Below are positions 23,506 through 34,664 of a stretch of DNA of 64,000 nt, one piece after another. Position 1 is the stretch's first letter, and each line of letters opens with the position of its first letter. Location: the NCBI RefSeq assembly GCF_900496995.4, contig NC_044004.1, positions 49,630,224 to 49,694,223 of the forward strand, given 5' to 3'. The position numbers were made by a program, and so were the translations under genes. The notes beneath the pieces are model-generated. The model saw only the letters and a list, made by a program, of their open reading frames with translations. It did no database searches and was not told the DNA's origin. Source of the stretch: Aquila chrysaetos chrysaetos (lineage: Eukaryota; Chordata; Aves; Accipitriformes; Accipitridae).

Positions 23506-24909
23506 CTATCTAGGTTTATGTTTTAGTAAGGCATGAGTGAGCTGGGCCAAGTCTACAGAATGGGGCAAAATAGCCAAATATGCAGGGCAGAATAAACCAG
23601 GAGAGCATGTTTGCAGCCCATGTGGTATCAGGAAGACTGAGTGGCAAACCTGGGAAGGAGATGGGGAAGAAATGGAAAGGAGGATAGCACATCCTTTATA
23701 CATTAAAGCAATTAAAATACTGTTAAAAAGTATGACTTTGCCTACTGTTGACTAAAGTTAAAGAAAAGCTGGGGCTGGACAATAGTAACAGCCTTAGGAC
23801 CCGAGTCTACGCTCATGAAAACACAGTCTTTGCCCATGCTGGCCCGATGGCTGATTATCCATTTTCCTATCACCAGACTAGACAAAGCCACAGTGCCTGT
23901 GAGCACAGAGGAGATGCCTGGGTAGCCTCAATTTCTGGACTTTCATAACTGAAAGTATCTATATCAATTAGACACTATTACTAATGCTTGGAACTTCTGT
24001 CATTTTTTAACGGGGAAATCTTAAAAACATTTGCAAGTCTCACCTCTGACACTTCTGTCTGGTAAGTGTCATCATGTATGGCTATGACATCATATTAAAG
24101 AATATCTCCTAGCAATATTGAATTACTCAGTCAGCAGTTTCATAAATCGGAGCTCCTCTTTATCTTCTCGTAGCTGCAATGTTGTAACTTGGCTTTGCTT
24201 TTTCCCCCCACTGTTTTATGAAGAGCATAAACATACATTGCCAATAATAAGCAAGCAGTTCAGATTTTTAGTTAACTAACTCATTCAAGTGTTTTAAATC
24301 TATTAACAAGCTGGTCATTAAATGAGTCACTGACCTATTTCTCAGCTACTCAAGCTAAGAAACTATAACTGATGACCTATAAAAGCATCAGTGTGTTAAG
24401 AAAAATTATTAGCTGGAGAAGCAGAGCAACAATCGGTCACTTCAGCAGCTCCCACCAATCTGAACAGAAAGATTCACCAATGCGAGCTTCAACTAATTCA
24501 CCAGAAATCAGATTTTGACACAGAGTAATGTCTAGGGGAAGTACCATGAAGCTGCTACACAGGCAGCATACATCTCTTCTTCCTTAGTTTATTACTGGAA
24601 AATTTTATGCAAGTATTTAAAATGGCTCAAATCTGGATGCTCCAGAGTAAAATCTGGAGTGCAGACTCTTCTGGACTCAGAGGGATGAATTTTAGACCTA
24701 GCACTTATTTGTACAGTGGAACAAGCCAAACCTAAGGTCCAACCACCCTCCCTGCTTGGGGACAGGTATGGTTTCGACCCAGGTCCAAATTCTGAGCCCT
24801 GGCTAGGCCCGCCCCATATAGCAAGAAGTCTGAAATTGTTGGGTTTAGTGTTGAGCTCCTTCGTTGCTCTTATCCAGCGACAGGCGATACGTGGAAGCAC
24901 CTGCTCAAC

Positions 24910-25130
24910 CCTTGCATGTTCCTGAGTGAGCGGGCAGAGGAAGGGGCAGCGTGGGGGGGACACAGCCGTGCCCCGCCGTCTGCACGCCCAGCCAGAGAGC
25001 GCCGGGGGGGAGCGAAAATCAAGAGGAGGGAGGAAGGGAGGCAGGAGTTACCTGCCCCCTCGTCACCTCCATCAACCGTGGCACCACGGACGCCCACGCC
25101 AGGCACGGCATCCTGGTGGGGCTCGAGACC
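24910..25130. promoter_or_regulatory. CpG island upstream of TMEM154
   Basis: A GC- and CpG-rich block about 0.75-0.95 kb before the TMEM154 start codon. Overlapping open frames on both strands reflect the low stop-codon density. It may be an upstream or alternative TMEM154 promoter, or the start of a divergent non-coding transcript. Confidence 0.5.
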
Positions 25131-25559
25131 TTCTGGCCCCTGTCATCTACAGCCATCGTCACACCTGTGCCTAAGTGCTTTCCAGCTAAGCCGCCTGCTC
25201 CTAACGAAAAATGATGTGGTTTTCTGCTTTTTCTTCTTCCCTGGCTCAAACCAGCCCAAAACACTCACTTATAGGCTGCCAAGTGAACGAGCCATTTTTC
25301 CCATTTGCTGGAGACTGCCCCGCTTTGGGGTTGCCTGTTGGGGTCATAAGTGCACGTGGTGTCCCAGGGTGCTGGGGGGAGAATTACAGCTTGAAAACCA
25401 AGGCGAGGGGGAGGCACTATTGAAATCTGCTCGCTCAAGCACCCTGAAAAGCAAGCTAAAACCTTCCTGTTAACAAACATAAATGAAATTTTGTGTCTGA
25501 TTTGTATTTGTATGATGTTTGTCCCCATGACACTGCATGTAGATAAAGATAGATGGTAG

Positions 25560-25873
25560 TAAAGTCAGGAGTCGAAAAAGTAGAGGAGGGTGGGAGCTCG
25601 CTCACCTACAGCATAAAGGTGCTTCAGCCAAGTTAGCGCTTGAAAAGCAACTTTTTTTTTTTTTTTTTTTCCCTTCTTCCTTTTGCAATCATTGCTTGCT
25701 TGACAGGCCCAGACGGAATTACATCACTTCCTAAAACCCATCAAAGAGAGTCCATCTCCTGAAGAAATGCAGCTCAGATGCACCCCGGCAGGAAACAGGA
25801 AATGTAAATGTTCGGGTGAAGCGGGGAGCCCGCCGAAGAAGCACCCCTCGGGTGGCAGCGCCGCCGAGGTAAC
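25560..25873 (+). promoter_or_regulatory. TMEM154: Presumed TMEM154 proximal promoter and 5' UTR
   Basis: The region directly ahead of the TMEM154 ATG. It contains a T-run (25652-25670), a C/EBP-like TTTGCAATCATTGC at 25682-25695, and ATTACATCACTTCCT at 25718-25732, which joins an ATF/C/EBP-type TTACATCA to a PU.1/ETS-type CACTTCCT. Upstream ATGs at 25767 and 25778 lie before the main start. The true transcription start is unknown. Confidence 0.45.
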
Positions 25874-25940
25874 ATGCGAAAGCAAAACCTCATCGCCCTG
25901 CTTTCTGCCCTGTCCCTGGCCGGAGGATCTGCCGGGAACC
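25874..25940 (+). CDS. TMEM154: TMEM154 exon 1 (signal peptide)
   Basis: ATG at 25874 has A at -3 and opens a 22-codon frame, MRKQNLIALLSALSLAGGSA plus GN: a basic N-region, a hydrophobic core and small residues suited to signal peptidase. The exon ends AAC C|GTGAGTAAG, a near-consensus donor, leaving one base (phase 1). This joins in frame with the GC that opens the exon at 34362. Human TMEM154 also begins with a signal peptide of about this length ending in Gly-Asn. The exon is too short and too diverged to stand alone; the phase match and synteny support it. Confidence 0.82.
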
Positions 25941-28900
25941 GTGAGTAAGAAAGCGCCTTTCGCCTTCCGAGGTGGGACCGCGTTTTGTGCCTGCAGCCAT
26001 GGGACCGAGTCGGAGGGCAACACCCTCCAAACTGAGCGCTAGGAGAAGATCTGTGGGGACTTGCTCTCCGCTTCTTTTAGCTGTGTTTACCCTCTCTATT
26101 TTCAGCTGCCTGACTTTTTCAAAGCTTTGACTTTTTTTCCTTAGACCTAACCCCAAACAGCAGCAACCGAATCCTACAATTCCTATGTTTCCTAAATTGC
26201 AGGTGTGTAGGGAACGGGAGCTTCCATGCTGGCCCGCCAGGCATTTTGGTTCCAATTTTAGTTATTTGTTGTACTTTTTTACACCCATACTATCAGCATT
26301 TAATAGTAAAGTTAAAGACGGAGCACCGCTTCCATTCAAAAGCTGACTGTCATTTCCATAGACCCGGTGCACTGAAACCGGTTTAACAAAAGAACAGCCA
26401 GCTCTGGAGACAAATATTTTGAATTCTCGGCTGCAGAACAAAGTGGTCAGCACCACGGATTTAGGTCCTGACCTTCTGAAGGGAAGAAGTGCGAGTGGAA
26501 AAGCCACTTGTGACAACACGCTGAAGCGCTGGGGTGTCGTTGCAGAGGCTCTCACCTGTTGACAGGGGGTAATTTGTTTTTGGTAGCCAGTCACCGCACA
26601 AAACAGGCAGCTCTTTGAGTAAAACCTTGCCAGGCAGTGCTTATATGCCTTTCGGTGTCAAACAAATCACTGCCGAAGTGCCTTGGTATGGACTAGAAGT
26701 GTTGGCTGCTCCTGTGCTGCTGTAGCGAGCGGGAGCTCTCCAGAAAGCAGGGAGAGAGGGCGGTCGCTCTCAGCTATCACTGGATGACTTCTATTAAGGT
26801 TTTAAAATGCATTGGTGCAACAGGTCATTTGGTATGGGTATTTTTTTCCCTGAAAACCAGTAGTATAAGCAGGGTGTAAAACTGGGCTGCTGGCTCTCGG
26901 CGTGCTGTCAAGCTGCTTGTGGTTAGGAATCTTGCTTAGCTGTAAGAGTGAGCTGAGCGAGGTATAAAATGGTTTGGTTGTGTCTGCGTTACTACAGCCC
27001 TGCTGCGTTACAGACACATTAGGAGAATATGCTGCAAGCATTGAACGGAGCTCGGAATCAAAGCGGTCAGAGGAAAAAGTCCCGCCATGGACGGAGCAAA
27101 ACGGAGGTCGAAGGGAAACGGAGGGGCACAACACAAGCAGCGCAGAGCGATCAGGCTCCAGCTTCCTTAGCTCATTTGCAGTGTACTGATTGCTAGTATT
27201 TCATCACCACCTCCACAGGGTGGAGGGATGCCTTAGTCCCTGGCCCCCCCAGCCCACAGCTGGGCCCCCCCTGCCCTTCTTTGCGATGGGCATTAGAGGC
27301 TACACAAAGCACCAGGCAGATCCCAAATACCAGGTGCCCCAACCCACTCCCCACTGCCTTTAGAGGCTTCCTACAGGTAGGTCCACCTTTAAATTCTGGT
27401 TGATTTTGGAACGGTTCCTCCATGGGAGTGAGTCAGTCCTGCCGGAGCTCTCCCCAACCAGTTTCAGCCCTGGCTCTCCTGAGCCAGTCCCCAGCTGCTG
27501 GGGAAGGGGAGGAGAGCACCTGCCCGGAGACGAGCAGGGCCCCTTGCTCCCCATACAAAGGCAGCTTTTGCTTGTGCAACCAGCCCCAAAATGTACCTGG
27601 GGCTTACTCTGACTGCAAGGGTGGGAGGGGGGAAGTTGTGAACTTGGGCCCTGGGGGGGTGAATTGAACTGGAGGGGGAAGAGTTTATGTAGGGGCTTAT
27701 GTACCCCACAGGTACTGGTGGGTTGGGAGCCCCTCCACCGAGGGCAGCCTCCTGGGGGGATCCTTTGCTCTCACCCCTCCTTGCTCACGGATCAACAGGG
27801 CAGGACCTTTAAAGGAGCTTTCACCTTTTTCCTCCAGTCCCAGACACAATCCTCACCTTTAAAGTGGTCTGCTGGAGAAGGGGGGCAGAAGATCTTGGGG
27901 ATCTCCCAGGTTTCAACTCTACTATCTAGAAACCATTTACAAAATAGGCAATAAGAGTATGATTAAATCTTGCAGCATAGACAGATTGAAGCCTTTATAA
28001 GTCGTGTTCCCATACCATGGTGGAGCCTTGCAAAACCCCAGCCTTGCCATTGGATTATGATTAACAGATGGTTTTCTCCCAGCTATGCTACAATTACTCC
28101 AAGCCAGTGGCTCTAGGAGCATGCCTGAGGTCTCAGCTCTGGGTGCTGGCCCTCTCCCAGCTCCACACTGAGGGGACACTGGGTTTTGCACCAGTCCCCT
28201 TCCCCTTGCCCATCCCTTTGCTTTATGCAGGCAGAAAGCCCTGCCGGTGACCTGCTGAGGGCCAGCAGTGGCCCTCCCTGATCTGGGTGATGGTGCTCAC
28301 TGCTCAGCCTCGCAGCACCCCTAAAGACCTACCTAGGTTTGTGCTGACCCCAGGAACAAGTATTAAGGCCTTTACTATAGCTTATAGGAAAAGGCTCTGA
28401 CTCTCCGGGCATTTCCCAGGGTACACCATCTCCCTCTGTGTTCGGTGAAACACATGGGAAATTGCAGCATAAGTGGTCTGACACAAGGAGCAAGAAAATG
28501 CGTAAGGGAAAGGAGCAGTAAAGCGTGTAAGATCGTTAAGTGGAAGAGCTGGGATGGTTGCAGGCAGTGCTTTATTTTGGCTGCGTCTCTGTGCTATTGA
28601 TTTGAACTGTCGTTCACATAAACATTGCTATCAAATATCCAGATATTCAGCAGGTTGTACCGTGAGCACAGGCAGCAGCTCTCTCTTTGGCAGAGAATTG
28701 GCTTTTAGGTAAAGTCCCCTACAAAGCTAAGGTCTCTAAGGGAGTGATATTTTTGATGTGTTCCCCCTTAGAGTAATGAACTCGAGAATGGGTTTGAACC
28801 CATCAGAGTCGCCTGTTACAATTTTCTAGCAAAACAACAATATAAGAAATGAGGGTTTGCTACATCCTTTCTGTCCAAAGTGCAGCCCCCTAAAAAGCAG

Positions 28901-31900
28901 ATGAAAAACCCCTTCTACTGAACACATCAATTCCTTGTACATATTTACTCCTAGTCCTTTTATCCACGCACACAAACTTCCGCTGTGTTTTAAAGTGCTT
29001 TGGGGAAGTTTCAGAAAATCTCTCCTTTACATCAGCAAGATTGTATGCTAAATTTCAGTCAGTGACCCCAGTCTGTTTTCTCTCAAGGGATATTATATAA
29101 TAGCTGCAAAGCCTCCGGAGCTTCCGAATCTCTAATTTCAGGGTCCTCCTGAGAGCAAGGAGCACCAAGAGATTTGCATCACAGTGAGGTCGCACGGGTA
29201 TCGCTGAGGCAGAGCTAGAAGGCCACGAGATTAAGTAGATGCAACTAAATGCATAAATTGGTCTGGAAAACCTTTAGTACTGGGGGTGAGAAATGAGACT
29301 ACAGGTTCACAGTCTGGCTCTAAGACGCGTGACTGAATTTGCAACACCGGCAGTTAATGCAGCACTTCAGCTGGATGGAAGTACAGTGAGGAGAAAGCAG
29401 CTTCCATCGTCTATAAATGAACTTAAACAGTTGTTTCCTCTTTCAGGTTATACCTAGATAACACTTTCTAAGCACGCCGTTTTAATAGGATCTTGTCTAC
29501 AGATTAGCCATCCTGAAATGTTTGTGCTCCCTCATCAGAAGAGCGTACGCGCCCAACAGCTAGCCTGCAGGCTTTCAAGGATTCCTCTTCCAGCCAGACT
29601 GACAGGCGGGACCTGCCGCAGCAGGCAGCCGGGCAAGCCCTGGCCACGGCAAGGAACGGCCCTTCTTACAGCAACGTGAAATGCAGGGAGAGGAACAGAA
29701 CAGGGATTAGTCAAGCAATAGGAGAGAGGATCATACGGACCACGTGGAGTGGGATGACTATACAACCAGAAGGAATGTGGGCATGGAGCAGAGTGATACA
29801 GGATGTGGTAACTTTACGCCAGCGTACACAGCTTTACAGCCTTTTCTTGGTTTATCACCCTCTCCTGAGCCTTCCTTCCACTGCATTTTTATAGCTTACA
29901 GGAAAGTATGGAGATACAAAATATTTCCTTTCAAACTAATAAGCTTGACTATCCCATTGACTTAGCTCTTGCTTTTCCTCTATCCCATCCCTTTTTCTTC
30001 TGTAAGTAGGTACTATAGTGTAATTCGAAAAATTCCCTTCAGAGACCCCAGTCCTCGAGTCTGATGAGCAGGGAGACTGATGATTTTACAGCAGAACCAA
30101 ACGTGCTGACTGCCGGCTATTTTCCTTCGCCTGGCATCCAACTGAAATGAGAAACCTGTTTGCCCGCTTACTTCATCAAGAAGCTCATATCACCACCTCT
30201 GAGTGCTACAGCACAAACCTCAGAGGAAGAAACGCTGCAACAACAGAAATGTTGTTTGTTTGTTTGAGATGCAGTTGTTTGGACTCCAGTCTGTCAAGCT
30301 GCTTGGTACATTCAGCTCCTTCTGTCTCCCTTGAAAGGCGGGCTTGGGAGCACCTCCAAAACTCACACAAAGTCCATTGGTAATCCAAGCAAATTTTTCC
30401 ATAGAAAATATTGAAGAATACCTTATACCACGGTATCTGCACACAGGGACATAGCATTTTTGTAATCTCTAAGAACTGCTATGGAACCTTTTTTGAGCTG
30501 CTGCTAGTGCCTGCTCAGGCATTTTGGTCCCCTGAGGACTAGATCCTCTAATACCTCAGTGGTGGGAACCTGAGGACTTCTTAGCTTCCAGCTCCAACCT
30601 CTTGGCTTCCAGTTCCAGCTGTGCCCAGCTCCCCATCAGGGTGGGATGCAGCTGCATGCCAGCCCCTCTCCCTTCTGCTCTTGAAAGCAGGGGAAGTGGC
30701 AGTATGGGCTGGGCTGAAGCTGTAGCGTGCTCCCATCCACCTCCCTCGACATGGGGAGAAGTCGCCAGCGCTCACGCTCCAGGCGGTCCAGACAAAGCTG
30801 AAGCCGATGCGGTTGTTGTGTGAGCACCTGCTCCTTGGCCGAGCTGTGCGGAGGGCCGAGTACGGATGTCGGACCATAGCCAACAGCATGAGTCTGAGCT
30901 CAGCAAGAGAAAGGGCACAGGCCTTGCGAAGTCAAGGAGGTATCTACGTGGTCAGATGTGACTGCTCCTTGTTCCACTCCATTGGCCTTGGTTTTCCATC
31001 CTGAATGTATGTGTTGTGTTGTGTTATGTTATGTTACGGTCAGACTTCCTTTTGGAGGGAGCTGGTAGATCTCTGCAAGATGAAAACCCAAGCACAGCTG
31101 ACAAGACAGTTGATGGTATGAATGACCACTGCAAATCCGGCTCCCTCCAGGCATGGAGAAAATGTTTGAATAGCATCTGACAAAAGCTCCACATTTCAGG
31201 TGCTCTCCTGCCCTGCTCCAAACCTTGCAACATCCAGCTTTCATTCACCCTTACAAAACAGTCACTAGGGCCAGCTGCAACACAGCCCGCTCGCTATTTT
31301 GAGCACTTTGAACTGAAACCCTGTGAAAAAGGATGACTACCTTGGGGCCAACCACGTGGGGCTCACATGGCCCGGGCAGCTGGCTGCGGCGAGCGCTGCG
31401 CCTGCACCGGGAAGCCCGAGTCCGTCCCTCCCTGCTGGGCTGGAGGTACAAATCCTTCCTTGGTGCAAGCCAGCAGGCCCACGCAGGTGCAGGTTGTGAT
31501 TTTCCTACAGCGTAAAAAATGTGATGTGTGGGTGGCCCGAGAGTGAGAGCAGCCCCTGTGTGACAGGTAGGGCATCCCTCGGGTCCTCAGAAGTGACGGG
31601 CAGAAGAGCTGGAGGGAGGTGTGGCGAGGCAGCAGGTGAAATGCAGGAAAGAAGAGCAATATCCTTGCGAGAACATTGTGCAACTGGCTGCCCTTGTGCT
31701 GAAAGACGTATTTAATTCACTCAGAGAAAAGATGTCTGTAAGAGGAAATGGTGTTCACAGAAGAGATGCTGTTTTGTCCCTGGAATTATGCAAAGTGAAC
31801 AAAAATACGTGGCAGCAAGGTCACTCCCTGTGATTTGCCATTTTCTTTGCCTAGAGACTAGAAAAGGTAATTCTATTTCACACGGAGACAAATGATTTGA

Positions 31901-34361
31901 AATCTGCTTCAGAGCTCAAAAACAGGCAAATAAAAAGTACCAGAGACACTGGAGAAGTCTCTCTTGGAAATCAAGCGCAGCATACGCTGCAGCTGAAAGT
32001 TTAGCACTGCAGTTAATGAGGTGTGACTGGTTGCTTTTGCTTTAAAGTCACACCATGCTTTAAACATTTGAAAAATCCATTTTAGCTCTAAGCGTAATGA
32101 AAAATAAGCTATTTTCCCCACACCCTTTCCCATTTGTACTATTTTAAGCAACAGGCTTGTCCTTGTCAATATATCATATGTGGCAGACGATGGGTTTCAA
32201 GGGCGATGGCTAGAGGAGGAAAATGAAGCAAGGTCACCGAAGCGGTTCGGCGAGGCTGCGGTGGTCCAGCAGCTCCGCCAGCGGCACGGTCCATCACGCT
32301 GCGGTCTGCGATGTGGACATCTCTAGCGATACCTCGCCGCTCTGTGCAACAGCAATTGAAATGGAGCAGCTGCAGGCACCAGGGACTATAAACTACCATG
32401 GGAAAGAAAAGTCAAGCGGCCAAACTATTAAGAGAAGAGCTCTCCCTCCCATCCTCTGTGACAGGATTAAGGACAGCCAGCAGATCACGGGAAGGGATGG
32501 AGGAGCACAGGCGTAAGGGGTCATTACCTGCAAGGGAGGCAGAGATCTTGTTTTGCTCTTGACTGAAATACTAAATAAACAAGAAAGTGACAGAGAGGCT
32601 ATCAATACAAAGTGCTTTGCCACTGAGGAGCTAACATTTTCATTGTCGTATTGTGGCGAAAACGTCTGGTGACCTTTCCAGTATTAAATACTATATTCAA
32701 GTATTAGGTATTAAGTATTAAAATTCCCGCCCGCTTTCTAGGAAAGGATGAAACAATCAGGTGCCTGAGTGATAAGTGTGGCATAAAAATCTAGATAAAT
32801 CACTGCTGTCACACTCAAATCATTTTATTCATTTGAAATTGGGTTTCCTGGAATACAGTCTCATGAGATACTCATCTCCTCTTCAAGACAAATCTGACAG
32901 GAGAGGAGATGCTGCAGAGTGGATTAAGCAAGAGATAGCGCTCTAATCCCAGTTTTCCTCTCTCACTTGGCGTCCCTGGGAAGGACAGCATCCCTGTCCT
33001 TCTGATTTCTCATTTGTAAAATGGAGATGATAACTGCTCATCTCTCAGGGCCATTATGAAGATTAATGTGTTTACAAAAGCATTTAAAATGCTAAGTACT
33101 TTTGGTTCCAGTCCTGTGAGATTGGAAATGCCAGCACTGAGGTGCTGAAAACCTTAAGCTCTTGCTAACTCTAGTGGAAACTGTGGCTGCCAAGCACTTT
33201 ATAGGAACGGGGAGAAACATGTCATTGCAAAAGTCATGAAATCCCATCCTGCTTTATTGCATAAAACGAGAGCTGCGCCATACCGGCATTGTATCTGAAA
33301 GGGCAGATAACACACAAAAAAATCATCATTTAATTTCATGCCTAGAAAATTATTGAAGGCTTTGCATTTGGAAACATGTTGGTGTAATTTATCTAGGGAC
33401 TGATTCCTGCACCTTTAGCTACAACAGGATTTTTGGTATTGGTATAGAATACAGCATCAGCCCAGAATCTGCTGTGCTTCTGTTAAGCTTTAAACTCTGT
33501 GACAGTCAATGTAGACTTTTAATGAGCCTAAAAAAAAAACTTGTTTCACTATTACCAATATAGCCAATTTTAGGCACTTTTCTTGCAAATTGCTTGATAA
33601 ACGAAACCCAAACCCAAGGTTCAAAACCCCCAGTCTTAGCATTTGTGAAGAACAACCCGCACTGACTCTTTACCATATGCTCCTTCAGCCAGCCCGTAGG
33701 ATCAGATGGAGGAGCAGCTAATTACACCTGTATCCAGTAAAGTCCCTGTGTTACTACTACCTCTTCTAGTCCGTGCAGAAGTGAAAGTCAGCAGCTTCTG
33801 CAGGCTTCAAACTTCCTTTCACCAGTTCTGTTTTTCACAGTGAAACAAATTTAACAAATTTGAGAAAGGCACAGAAACGGGGAGATGAGTGAGCTGGAGG
33901 AACCAGGGATAATGGTCTCCCCAAAGGGAGTACTAACTCCTTGGCTAAGGGGAGGGACGAAAGGGGTTGTGGCCGTACGCACCAAGGCTGAGAAGCAAGG
34001 CAGGATGGTGTGGTTTACTCAGGAGCCGAAGAATTTACGCGAGAGTGAGACCGGATGCCAACCTGCAGGAAAAAAAAGTCTGTTTGTGCAAGACAGCTGC
34101 GTGCAGACAGACCACGCATGCTGACGTGTCCCAGTAAAAGCCAGCTGAAGAACATGGTCAGGGCTGGTAAGATTTTGTGATGGATTCACGATCTAATTTT
34201 ACATCTGATGCCCAAGACTTCAAATCTGTGTGTATGGGGCATCTGCTGATTTTTTTTTTTAAATGTCAAATGAAAAGTAAATATTAAAGCTGTAGGCTTT
34301 GACTCACTGATAATACCAATAAAACCCATAAAACGTTAAATTGTCCTCATATATTTGGCAG
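25941..34361 (+). other. TMEM154: TMEM154 intron 1
   Basis: About 8.4 kb from the donor GTGAGT to the acceptor TTTGGCAG. It contains GC-rich stretches (27.2-28.3 kb and 30.5-31.5 kb), a small CpG pocket (about 32230-32345) and a pentanucleotide microsatellite (31008-31036). The open frames inside are not supported as exons. Confidence 0.75.
31008..31036. repeat. TGTGT / TGTTA pentanucleotide microsatellite
   Basis: Tandem TGTGT units grading into TGTTA units, inside TMEM154 intron 1. Confidence 0.85.
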
Positions 34362-34664
34362 GCTCTGAAATTGATGGTTCAGGAGATGGATCACCGATAT
34401 TATCCACCGTTACAGCAACGCTGCCTCCTGCTACGCGTTCTTTGACCGCAGATGATCACGAGCCAGTACTTGTCACTACAAGCGCTACTGAAAGCAGCTT
34501 TGAAACAAAAAGTACTGAACTGAATGCCACGAACAATCAGGACAGCCTAGAAGCAGCAGAACAGTCTATCTTGATATACATTGTCCCTGCCGTGCTGCTG
34601 GTCCTGCTGATTTTGCTGATCGCATTTTTTGTAATACATCATAAAAGGAAAAAGTCTAAGCAAG
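34362..34664 (+). CDS. TMEM154: TMEM154 exon 2 (ectodomain and transmembrane segment)
   Basis: The acceptor is TATATTTGGCAG and the exon opens with GC in phase 1, then runs 303 bp to CAA G|GTAAAT. It encodes a Ser/Thr-rich acidic ectodomain (about residues 23-90) with one N-glycosylation sequon (NAT, about residue 77). A hydrophobic span of about 22 residues follows (about 92-114, ILIYIVPAVLLVLLILLIAF), then a basic stop-transfer HHKRKKSKQ. This is the type I single-pass layout of TMEM154, and the juxtamembrane KRK..KQ matches the human protein. The ectodomain is diverged from mammals. TMEM154 function is unknown; in sheep its variants affect susceptibility to small ruminant lentiviruses. Confidence 0.93.

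Larger units (their letters stand above)
14481..24900. other. Intergenic upstream of TMEM154, no gene seen
   Basis: Mostly AT-rich non-coding sequence. It contains a diverged 60-bp tandem duplication (17791-17908), a poly-T tract (22176-22199), a TGT repeat (about 22453-22468) and a perfect 28-bp inverted repeat (23379-23505). None of the open frames here shows a recognisable domain or convincing splice sites. Confidence 0.7.

Noticed and set aside
28785-28815. GGGTTTGAACCCA resembling a tRNA T-arm or B box
   Set aside because: The conserved C of the B box is missing, no A box lies at the right distance, and no cloverleaf could be drawn.
34355-34361. Start codon for the exon 2 frame within TTGGCAG
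   Set aside because: These bases are the splice acceptor (GCAG); the frame has no ATG and is entered by splicing from the signal-peptide exon.
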